A program made the position numbers and the translations under genes. The notes below the pieces were generated by a model. The model was given only the letters and a program-made list of their open reading frames with translations. It did not search any database and was not told where the DNA came from. This document shows, one piece after another, positions 42,880 through 51,959 of a DNA stretch of 64,000 nt (within the stretch, counting starts at the first letter, position 1; the number at the start of each line of letters is the position of its first letter). The stretch spans positions 5,533,949-5,597,948 of the forward strand of contig JABACO010000012.1 of NCBI GenBank assembly GCA_013339895.1, in the 5' to 3' direction. The DNA is from Ephydatia muelleri. Its lineage: Eukaryota; Porifera; Demospongiae; Spongillida; Spongillidae.

Positions 42880-44480
42880 GGTCTGAGGCCTCACCACAGT
42901 GGTCTTCTTAGGGTGATGTGATTCGGAAGGGTGTTGCTATCTTCGGTGAGTAATTTGTCTCTAGATCTAATAATGATATACACACGGAAATGTGTATCAC
43001 TCAGCACATTCATAGATGTCTAAATAATCTATGGTACATTTCATTGTATGTGACGCAAGGTTTGTCCAGTAAGCTTCACATTGGTATGAGACATCACCTC
43101 AATGGTCTTCTGAGGGTCACGTGATTCTGAAGGGTGTGGCTATCTCAGGTGAGTCGTTTTTCACTAATAATGGTATACATACTGACGTGAGTATCACTAC
43201 ATTTCATTGTATGTGACACAAGGTTTGTCCAGTAAGCTTCACATTGGTATGAGACATCACCTCAGTGGTCTTCTGAGGGTCACGTGATTCTGAAGGGTGT
43301 GGCTATCAGTTTGTTACTGACGTGAGTATCTCTACATTTCATTGTATGTGACACAAGGTTTGTCCAGTAAGCTTCACATTGGTATGAGACATCACCTCAG
43401 TGGTCTTCTGAGGGTCACGTGATTCTGAAGGGTGTGGCTATCAGTTTGTTACTGACGTGAGTATCACTACATTTCATTGTATGTGACACAAGGTTTGTCC
43501 AGTAAGCTTCACATTGGTATGAGACATCACCCCACTGGTCTTCAGAGGGTCACGTGATTCTGAAGGGTGTGGCTATCAGGTGAGTCGTTTGTTACTAATA
43601 ATAGTACATACTGACGTGAGTATCACTACATTTCATTGTATGTGACACAAGGTTTGTCCAGTAAGCTTCACATTGGTATGAGACATCACTCCAATGGTCT
43701 TCAGAGGGTCACGTGATTCTGAAGGGTGTGGCTATCAGGTGAGTCGTTTGTTACTAATAATAGTACATACTGACGTGAGTATCACTACATTTCATTGTAT
43801 GTGACACAAGTAAGCTTCACATTGGTATGAGACATCGCCCCAATGGTCTTCTGAGGGTCACGTGATTCTGAAGGGTGTGGCTATCAGGTGAGTCATTTGT
43901 CACTAATAATGATATACATACTGACGTGAGTATCACTACATATCATTGTAAGGTTTGTCCAGTAAGCTTCACATTGGTATGAGACATCGCCCCAATGGTC
44001 TTCTGAAGATTACGTGATTCTGAAGGGTGTGGCTATCAGGTAAGTCGTTTGTCACTAATAATGGTATACATACTGACGTGAGTATCACTACATTTCATTG
44101 TATGTGACGCAAGGTTTGTCCAGTAAGCTTCACATTGGTAAGAGACATCGCCCCAATGGTCTTCTGAGGGTCACGTGATTCTGAAGGGTGTGGCTATCAG
44201 GTGAGTCATTTGTCACTAATAATGATATACATACTGACGTGAGTATCACTACATATCATTGTAAGGTTTGTCCAGTAAGCTTCACATTGGTAAGAGACAT
44301 CGCCCCAATGGTCTTCTGAGGGTCACGTGATTATGAAGGGTGTGGCTATCAGGTAAGTCGTTTGTCACTAATAATGGTATACATACTGACGTGAGTATCA
44401 CTACATTTCATTGTATGTGACGCAAGGTTTGTCCAGTAAGCTTCACATTGGTATGAGACATCACCCCACTGGTCTTCTAA
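42880..44480 (+). repeat. Satellite family B, about ten copies, unit 135-162 bp
   Basis: The landmark aagcttcacattggta recurs at 43071, 43233, 43369, 43504, 43663, 43812, 43964, 44125, 44277 and 44438, giving spacings of 162, 136, 135, 159, 149, 152, 161, 152 and 161. Units contain gggtcacgtgattctgaagg, including the cacgtg palindrome, and gtgtggctatcaggtgagtc. The last units alternate 152 and 161 bp, suggesting a two-unit higher-order repeat. In reverse complement the unit matches satellite A at several blocks. Confidence 0.9.
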
Positions 44481-44900
44481 TGACCTATGCAGCACTCACT
44501 GGAAATGTATCAAGAATCTTTTCACCTATCAGAGTCATGTTAATGAATAGTGTTTCATATTGTTGACTTGGTTCTGAGTACAGTGCTACACAAGTATATA
44601 ACCACACACAATTACACACAAAGTTCATCCACCTGCTGCACAAGGTGTAAGAACGACTCAGAATGGTACGAGCATTAGCTGAGGCGACCAAAGCGATCAG
44701 TCAATGCCTTGGTTATTTTTTATGAAGAAATGCATTTTTATATATTTCTTGGACGATGGTTTATGCTTCAGCTTGCCCTGGAGACTATATTATATGTTCT
44801 GCTGCGTGATGTTACTTATTATATGCATCGTATAAAGAGGCGGGGCACGCAAACAATCTTTCGCTAGAATGTACCTCGTTCTCACGGTGTCTTCTTTGGT

Positions 44901-45033
44901 GCCATCCATAAATTACGTCACTTCGAAGGGTCCCCAGCATGCAGGGTGGTAACAGCCAGTGTGACGATGTATACATGAAGCATACATCAGTATAAGAGGG
45001 GTCCATATAGGTGACGTAATTTATGAACGGCCG
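44901..45033. mobile_element. Small inverted-repeat MITE inside the CACAG-ended element
   Basis: The left end reads gccatccataaattacgtca and the right end is its near inverse, tgacgtaatttatgaacggc. Total is about 133 bp with no coding content. A target duplication could not be defined. Confidence 0.6.
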
Positions 45034-46229
45034 CTTGTCATATCATTTATACAAAGGCTCAGGATTCCAACTCCAACCTCCCATTATGGAAATGTCTTTC
45101 AGAATGCCTCACGCTCTCAGCAGGCGAGGTCTGCAATCGCCATGTCATTAGTAAAACATCATGACGACGCATGCGGTATGCATTTTATAGCAGCCACGTG
45201 AATCACGTGATGATTATTATCGTTTCGCGTCGGTAAGTATGGCTCCACAGAATGTTTTTTTTGATAGGATGTATGACCGCTGTGGAACACTACATCTTCC
45301 ACTGTAAGTCAGAGAGGTGCCATTTTATTCCAAAATCGTCAAACGAAAGCCAGGTGAGTTACCTTTAGCTGCCTACGCTCGTTTTGAATTGAAAGCTTTG
45401 CTTGTCAGGAAATTGTGTATTGGGATAACGTTCTGCGAAGCAATTCAGGCAGGTTGTTGGTTAGAAAGAACGGCCGGCTACGCTACACAGCGAGGTAAGC
45501 TGTCAATTACGTGTTTTTGTGTGGCACTTTGTTTGCTTCCAAGGCGTAACGTCGGGAACAGAATAATGGTGTTCTCTACTGCATTATGGCAGAAATGTTG
45601 GATTCCTTGATCTACCTGAAACATCCTGGCTGAACAAGAGCGCTAAAACGTACGTGATGTAACAGCACCTAGTTATTGTTACCCTCTTTCCTTTCGCTCA
45701 AATGGCGGTGTATTCTACGTGCATTCGGGTTGACAGCAGTGAACTATTCTAAAGAAAGACCTGTGTTGTGGAAGTCAGATGTTACAACGTCACCATCAAC
45801 TGCTGGGAGGTAAGGTAAAAGTGTTGTTTCAGTTATGCTTTCTTTTCTACGAACAGGTTTGTTCTCTTATCAACTTTCTATGTTTGATATTTGTAAACTT
45901 GAAACATTAAATTTTTTGACTATGTGATCAATAACCTGAGAAATAATGTAACTAGTATATTTAACTTTCCTTACGTCATACGATAGTTCTATATTGCGCG
46001 TACACGGTAGGTTCCTCGGTCACGTACAAAATTGCACGTTCGCGCGCGACGTTGCTCTCGAATTACCCCGTGCGCATACAAATAATCCTCCGGGACCGAG
46101 AAATCATTCGTATGAAATCGGTCCACTCACGATTTCGAGAGCACATGGCGCGCAAAATTCGGAAGCACGCTCTTCCGGGTGATATTGCGTGCTGTCACGG
46201 GCCCGTAATCAAAGCCCTGAATTGCTGTG

Positions 46230-46531
46230 CTGGCTGGAGAGACTCCAGGAGTATAACTTCACTGTTGTTCATCGTCAAGGATTGCGTCATTGTAACGCTG
46301 ATGATGCTCTTTCCCGTATTCCATGCAGGCAGTGCGGTAGAGAGGAACATGACGAAGCAAAGAACACCGCCATCGTAGGAGTGATCATAACCAATCCCTT
46401 CCAGAAGTATACTCCAGCTGAGATGAGACAGATGCAAATGGACGACACAACCATCCAACCTGTTCACCTCGCAGTACCCTGCATGTGGTGAACGAAGGAC
46501 TCCTGACGTTCGTAAGTTGTGGGGTCGAAGT
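46230..46531 (+). pseudogene. RNase H end of gypsy element 2, second part
   Basis: The frame resumes with WLERLQEYNFTVVHRQG and HCNADDALSRIPC, the usual end of gypsy RNase H, then an HCDE-rich linker (CRQCGREEHDE). A stop near 46488 and a frameshift follow before the next insertion boundary at 46541. Confidence 0.8.
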
Positions 46532-46560
46532 AGCCGTCTGCTGAGTATGCTTTCAAAACA

Positions 46561-47175
46561 GTAATGGGACATAAGGAGATGTGGGATGAGTTTATTGATT
46601 CTGCATACAATACCTCAACTCATGAATCAACTACATATTCTCCATTTGAAGTTATGTTTGGCAAAAAAGCTAGACTACCGGTTGAAGCAGATCTAAGGCC
46701 TATTCCAAGCAATTACGATTCCAGGTACAAGTATTGTTCACATTTTTATTGCATGGTGTAGTATTTTTATTTCCCTTTTCTTTCAGACTTGCTCATGCAC
46801 CAAATACATCCAACCAGATGGCACAGGTAGCCAAAGAAAGACAAGAAATTTTAAAGGATGTGAAGCACAACATCTTCGCTGCACAGGTATACAGTAAATG
46901 TAACACCTCTATTATTTAATTAATAAATGTACTTATGATTCTAGGCAAAGCAAAAGCAGCATTATGATGCCAAGCATACAAGAGCCAAATTATTTTATGT
47001 TGGTGTGCAGGTACTTAAAAAGGATTTCCTTCGTAAGAAAAGAAAAGGGGGGAAACTGGATCCTTGATGGTTAGGACCATACATCATAACTCAAAAGCTC
47101 AGCAAGGGGTTTTACTCTTTGCAGTCTGTTGCAAATCCTTCTGACTGTGTCAAGCGAGTGAAGGAGCACATTTGA
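46561..47175 (+). pseudogene. Ginger-type integrase C-terminal part (copy 2)
   Basis: It reads EMWDEFIDSAYNTSTHESTT, PFEVMFGKKARLP to about 46720, a spliced-out or inserted gap, then MAQVAKERQEILKDVKHNIF and QHYDAKHTRAK. A GPY/F-like segment follows (LRKKRKGGKLDP, a TGA, then WLGPYIITQKLSKGFYSLQS; about 47030-47125). The CVF residues usual before AYNTS are deleted. The two gaps in the frame have GTATAC/GTACAA-type left borders and cag right borders and may be introns. It is close to the relics at 9.4-10.1 and 29.9-30.5 kb. Confidence 0.65.
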
Positions 47176-47299
47176 AGGCATTCCATTCCCAAGAACATAT
47201 GAGTAACTCTCAGGATCTCAGTCAGTCCTCATCACCATTGTCGCCTCGCCATTCCAGTCAGTCCACTCAGGTCATTCCTCACCCCATCACTTGAATCAG

Positions 47300-47470
47300 T
47301 TCTCATCCCAACATTCCAGTCAGCCTTCGCCCATTCACTCCACACCACAGCATTCCAGTCAGTCTACACCACAGCATTCCAGTCAGTCTACACCACAGCA
47401 TTCCAGTCAGTCTACACCACAGCATTCCAGTCAGTCTATACCACAGCATTCCAGTCAACTGTCAACAATT
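47300..47470 (+). repeat. 24-bp minisatellite within the Ginger linker
   Basis: cattccagtcagtctacacc plus acag recurs at 47351, 47375, 47399, 47423 and 47447. Each unit encodes eight residues (HSSQSTPQ), so the linker can change length without losing frame. Degenerate units extend left to about 47225. Confidence 0.85.
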
Positions 47471-47508
47471 AACTCCAGTCAGTCCTTACCTAAGAGTTCT
47501 CATCACAT

Positions 47509-49469
47509 TTGTCAAAAGTGATCAGTTCAACTATATCTTCAGCTTCCGGCTGTCCATCAAACATTATTCAGGTTCCTCTTTCTTGCAATGATAATGAAAC
47601 AGAATGCTCAGGTGTGCTTCAAATGGAAGAAATAGACTGTAGCATACTTTGGGAACAACTTTATTCTTCTCACCTTATGCGTTTGTGGAGGACAGGAGTC
47701 AGCGGCGGATCCAGGGGGGGGGGCACTCGGGGCACGTGCCCCCCCCCCCCCCCCCCCCCCCATATATAAATTCATAACTTTGCGGGCCGCTTTTTATAAT
47801 AGCAGTTGCACGCTATTTGCGCTGTCTATCGATACACGTTCACATGAACTCTACTACTGTACTGTACTTTGGCAGGTAAGTATAGTTTAATATTTGCAAA
47901 TTGCAATGTTATTAAATAATATAAGTCACAGCTTTTCTGGTCCACTACTATGTTCTCAGTGGAGAACATCATCGACACATTCGCGGCAAAGCATCCTCGA
48001 AGAATGCGATTGGAACTTATATTAGACGACAAATAGCGCTATACCATCATTTTACGGACATTTATTGTTATGAATGTTGTGTAGTTAAATACATGTGTAC
48101 GGCGATTTATTTTCATTACCATGCGTAAACATGTGCGTTTTATTACTATTAAACAGCACAAACCCAACCGGTGAAAACAGCTTTTTCTAACGCGTTTCAT
48201 GATTGGAATATAATAAAATCGCAAAGCTTCTGGGGCTCCGCCCCAGGCCCCGATGGGGGAGCTTACAGCGCTCCCCCATACCCCCTAGCTGGGGCGGGAG
48301 GGGTACCCCCCTCCCGCACCCACCCCAGCCACACCCACCATCCGTGCCCCCCCCCCCCCCCCCCCAAAACCTGGATCCGCCGCTGAGGAGCCTGTGTACT
48401 TCATTACAAAGCTGCAGAAGATGATGAAGAATTTGATGTAAGTGTCAATGAATAAAAATTGCATGCAGTTGAATTTTATATACAATTTCACATAGGAAAC
48501 ATCATTGAGGCTGAAGGAGGGTGAATATGCATTGAGCAAGGACATCACAGTTTGCTTATGGCTAGAGTACAGAAGTTTGAATGGCAGTACTCCACTGAGA
48601 GATGTTTCAGGAGGTGACTTTGTGATCGTTAATGAAGAATTGCACGGGGAGTTTGATGAGTTTAGAAGCAAAGTGTATGCATATGTGGATAAAGAATACA
48701 GTATTGTTGAAGCTGTGGAACTGCTTCAAGTTTGGTGTAGAGCAAGTAAGGTAATTCTACGCAGAGTTCAATTGCTTGGAAGGCGATATTTTATGATGTC
48801 TTCAACACATCAGGATGAATTCTGTGAGTGGGTTCATGATAAAAGGCGCTTGTGCTGTGATGAGGCGGAGTTTAGAGTGACAATGTTAACTGATCCTTGC
48901 ATTGATTCCTCACATTTCAAATACAGTATGGATGCAATCACATACAACCCAGTATGTAGAGATTGGCAAATTTCCAGGTGTAACTCACTTGGATTGAATT
49001 TTCATTATGGCAATAACCCTCATCATGGTGCAGCACGTAATGAAATGATCGGGATTTCTCAAAGACCCATTAGAACTGGAAGAATATCTGCAGATGGAAA
49101 TTGCTTTTTTCGGTGCATTTCATTCATCATCACTGGATCACAAGACTACCATGAAGAATTGAGATTACTAGTATGGCTCACAATTCATCAAATGACAAGC
49201 TATCAATCCTTCTTCCCCCAAACATGTCAATGCAATCATATATTACACATTCAAAGATGCAGTCACCTGGAGAAGGGGCTACAGAAATCGAAATCACTGC
49301 AACTTCCTGCTTGCTGAACACAGCAATATGTGTGTTTGCCTATAGTGGAAAGATTTTTGAGTGGGTGCAATATTCTCCACATGAAACAAAGAGCGACACA
49401 CATCAAGAAGAGTGTATCTACATTAACAATGTGCATAATCATTTTGAACCTGTCAAAAAGATGATTTAG
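47509..49469 (+). pseudogene. OTU protease part of Ginger copy 2, interrupted by a MITE
   Basis: 47509-47693 encodes the linker end (LWEQLYSSHLMRLWRTG). After the MITE at 47700-48385 the frame continues with CVLHYKAAEDDEEFDV, an intron-like break, then a long open frame from about 48499. That frame holds ALSKDITVCLW and FVIVNEELHGEFD. The OTU nucleophile loop reads ADGNCFFR (49093-49113), with SQDYHEELRLLV after it. A frameshift near 49175 leads to the C-terminal part with ICVFAYSGKIFEW and the catalytic-His candidate HNHFEPVKKM (about 49433). The catalytic residues are therefore intact apart from the frameshift and insertion, unlike copy 1. OTU domains cut ubiquitin-like chains; the role in transposition is unknown. 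Confidence 0.65.
47700..48385. mobile_element. 686-bp MITE with CAGCGGCGGATCCAGG ends
   Basis: The left end CAGCGGCGGATCCAGG is matched by the inverse at the right, CCTGGATCCGCCGCTG, and both are followed inward by long G or C runs. Flanks share aggag (47694-47698 and 48386-48390). Internally it has poly-C tracts and a palindromic GC-rich segment (gggcgggaggggtacccccc, near 48292), but no transposase. It sits inside the OTU gene. Short ends of this kind are common in hAT-like families, but the visible duplication is only 5-6 bp. Confidence 0.75.
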
Positions 49470-49587
49470 TGGAATTGATGTATTGTACTGAAGTCAATTT
49501 TAGCATGACATTATAAAGCCAATTTATTTATTCCACAACTACCTGACACGATTTTGAACAATCCAATAGTCTCTGACCATGCATGCC

Positions 49588-49740
49588 GCAGGGGCGGCGG
49601 AAGGTGATGTAAAATGGGGGGTGGGTCGGACATGCAAACAAGAAAGGGGGGGGGGGGGGGTACGGAAGGGGAAGGTGCCCCCTCCCGCGCGAAGCGCGGT
49701 TTTCGGGAGTTCCTTATTTGGTGGCACAGACTATCTATCC
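49588..49740. repeat. GC/G-run segment, possible fragment of another MITE end
   Basis: It begins gcaggggcggcggaagg and contains a 14-G run and cgcgcgaagcgcgg hairpin. It resembles one terminus of a G-rich inverted-repeat element; no matching second end was found nearby. Confidence 0.4.
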
Positions 49741-50100
49741 ATATTGACGCCTGAAAACTCGTACGACGCTATACGCTATGAAACCATGCAGAGATAATCT
49801 GTCATCACGCTTCTCCAAGCGATCATTCGACTTCTGAACCAATAATTACGGTATTATTTTCTTCCATGTGTATGTCAACGAAGCAATAGGCAACCTGGAC
49901 AGGTAATCGCAGCAAACACATTGCTTGTCCAGCGATAATTTTGGGGGTAGGACCAATTTGCGCAGAATAGGACCAAATTAGGCAGCCACTTTTGGTCCTA
50001 GGACAGTTTCAAGCATTGCCTGGTTTTGTCCGCCGGACTATTTCAGGCTGCCTGAAACGGTCCTAGGACAATTTTGGGATAGGACAAAATTGCGCGTGAC

Positions 50101-51483
50101 AGCCCTCTGCATTTGTGATGGCATCTTGTGGAAGAAATGCATAGACGGAAGTCGAAGGTACATGCAGCTCGTTTTACCCGACAGGTTGCAAGAGGAAGCT
50201 CTTCGGGATCTCCATCAAGGTGCTGTAGGCGGACACATTGGGGAGGAGAAGATGATCCACAGACTGAAAGAACGACTTTACTGGCCTGGGTGTACAGAAG
50301 CAGTCAGAGAGTGGTGTAGAAACTGTAGAAGCTGCGCCACGCGGAAGACAACTGCACCGAAGAGGAGGGCTCACCTGCAAACTATGAAGGCTGGATACCC
50401 AATGCAAATCGTGAGTGTAGACTTGATGGGTCCGCTTCCCGAAACTGAGGATGGTTGTAAATATGTCATGGTAGCTGTGGACTGTTTTACCCGTTGGGTA
50501 GAAGTGTACGCTATACAGAACCAGGAGGCCAAAAACTGTGGCTAAAAAGCTTGTGGATGAAATGTTTTGTCAATTTTCCCCTCCAGAACAACTCCACAGT
50601 GACCAGGGGCGCCAGTTTGAGTCAGAATTGCTGAAGGAAATTTGCACACTGTTGCATATCAGAAAAACGCGCACCACGCCCTACCACTCACAGTGCAATG
50701 GCATGGTGGAGCGATTCGATCGGTCTCTATTGGATATGCTGTCCACTACAGTTGGCAACCATCAGGCTGATTGGCAGCAGCATATACGTAAACTCTGCCT
50801 GGCGTACAACTCTAGCATCCATTCCTCCACAGGATTCAGTCCATTCTTCTTGATGTTCGGGCGCCAGGTTAAATTGCCAATCGACCTGATGTACGGCACT
50901 AACCAAATGGTACAACTGAGTATGCACAGAACCTGAAGGTGGCTTTGCAAGAAGCATATGCATTAGTGAGGGAACAATGTCAGGCCGAACATAGAAGGCA
51001 GAAAGAGCTGTATACGACGACAAAGTCCATGGGAAGCCATTTAGCCCAGGCGAATCGGTGTGGTTGCACTCTGCAGCCGTTCCTCGTGGTCGATCCAGAA
51101 AGCTGCATCACCCTTGCAAAGGACCTTTTAAGATCATGGAACGACTGGGTGAGGCCACGTTTAAAATCACAAGCCTTCATGGTCGGAGGAATAAATCGAC
51201 GATCGTTCATTTTGACAGGCTCAAGCCGTGTGTAGTACCTGATGTTGACGACCATACTCAAAGTCCAGAAAACAATATTCTTGCAGAACAAGTTGATCGC
51301 CACCGACCGGTTGGTACAAATCTGGGTCTTCTTGACAGTGATGATGAAACGCACGTTGAGCCAGCAGAACCTGTCGAGGCTGCTCCAGGAATTGTAGTTC
51401 CCCCACCCTTGGACGAACAACGTCGATATCCGGTGCGAGATAGGCAACGTACGCAGCGCTACGGAGTATACGTGGAACACTAA
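50101..51483 (+). pseudogene. Integrase of gypsy element 2
   Basis: H2C2 zinc domain (HQGAVGGHIGEEKMIHRL, CRNCRSCATRK) is followed by the core. The first Asp is in IVSVDLMGPLP, the second in LHSDQGRQFES, and the Glu in CNGMVERFDRSLLDML. A C-terminal segment with GPFKIMERLGEATFKI and FDRLKP follows, then an acidic tail ending in RRYPVRDRQRTQRYGVYVEH and a TAA at 51481-51483. Frameshifts near 50535, 50915 and 51030 break it. All three catalytic acidic residues remain. The purine tract follows immediately. Confidence 0.9.
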
Positions 51484-51498
51484 AAAAGAGGGGAGCCG

Positions 51499-51653
51499 TG
51501 TAATAGATGAAGTCAGCGCCTGCGCAGTGCATAATGACGGAACCTTCTGTAATGGATTTCTCACACGCACACTCGTGATCACACACATATATATATACTC
51601 TACTCTTGTACTTATAGTCAGTCTGTACCTTGTATAATTCTTGGCCACTTACA
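51499..51653 (+). repeat. 3' LTR of gypsy element 2
   Basis: 155 bp, TGTAATAG...CTTACA, preceded by the purine tract at 51482-51498 and followed by the second ctag target copy. Confidence 0.9.
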
Positions 51654-51720
51654 CTAGTAACCAGACGACAGAAACACAAAGTGACAACAAGACAGGCAGA
51701 TAGTCAGACAGACACAAGGA

Positions 51721-51803
51721 CGCACATGCACACACACATGCACACACACACACACATACACACACATACACACACACACACACGAACGCATACACACACA
51801 CAC
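51721..51803. repeat. CA microsatellite with interruptions
   Basis: Runs of cacacacatgcacacaca and cacacatacacacaca just to the right of the gypsy element. It is followed by unique sequence without a supported gene to about 51960. Confidence 0.85.
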
Positions 51804-51959
51804 AACTTATGTGCGAACCCAAACATGCACCACCAGCACAGTGCAAAAAGTTTGTTATACGACACTGTATATTATAGCGTATATTCAAATATACGCAGCA
51901 CTATAAGTATAAGCTGTCTGCGTATTGAACATTATAAGCAAATGCTTATATAGTCAGTC

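Larger units (their letters stand above)
42506..46229. mobile_element. CACAG-ended element of 3.7 kb, carrying a satellite array
   Basis: It begins CACAGCAATTC and ends GAATTGCTGTG, an 11-bp perfect inverted repeat, and is flanked by a 3-bp duplication ctg at 42503-42505 and 46230-46232. Excision with one ctg restores the gypsy RNase H frame exactly. Inside, about 1.6 kb is satellite family B. 44901-45033 is a small MITE. The rest (44480-46190) has open frames without motifs, so no transposase is recognisable. It is probably a non-autonomous EnSpm/CACTA-like element (inference from CAC ends and 3-bp duplication). Confidence 0.8.
46542..50100 (+). mobile_element. Ginger/OTU element (copy 2) inserted in gypsy element 2
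   Basis: Gypsy sequence agccgtctgc (46532-46541) is repeated as agccctctgc at 50101-50110. The gypsy frame runs through the junction when the insert and one copy are removed, so these are insertion borders. Inside on the plus strand are the C-terminal half of a Ginger-type integrase, a serine/proline/glutamine-rich linker and an OTU domain. The right end carries ggtcctaggac- and ggacaaaatt-rich inverted motifs (about 49915-50100). The integrase N-terminal half is missing, so this is a 5'-truncated or internally deleted copy. A duplication of 9-10 bp is longer than I expect for Ginger. Confidence 0.7.
39974..51653 (+). mobile_element. Old Ty3/gypsy retrotransposon opened by nested insertions
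   Basis: LTRs lie at 39974-40125 (152 bp) and 51499-51653 (155 bp), both TGTAATAG...CTTACA, with a 4-bp target duplication ctag at 39970-39973 and 51654-51657. A primer-binding site (tggcgtagtcgg) follows the left LTR and a purine tract (aaaaaagaggggag) precedes the right one. Gag, RT, RNase H and integrase are present in order on the plus strand, but the element spans 11,680 bp because of inserts at 41909-42067, 42506-46229 and 46542-50100. Subtracting inserts and duplicated targets leaves about 4.2 kb, a normal gypsy size. The LTRs differ at about ten positions. Confidence 0.95.

Noticed and set aside
45317..45610. 97-codon open frame in the CACAG-ended element, considered as transposase
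   Set aside because: No catalytic motif or similarity to TNP2-type transposases could be seen.
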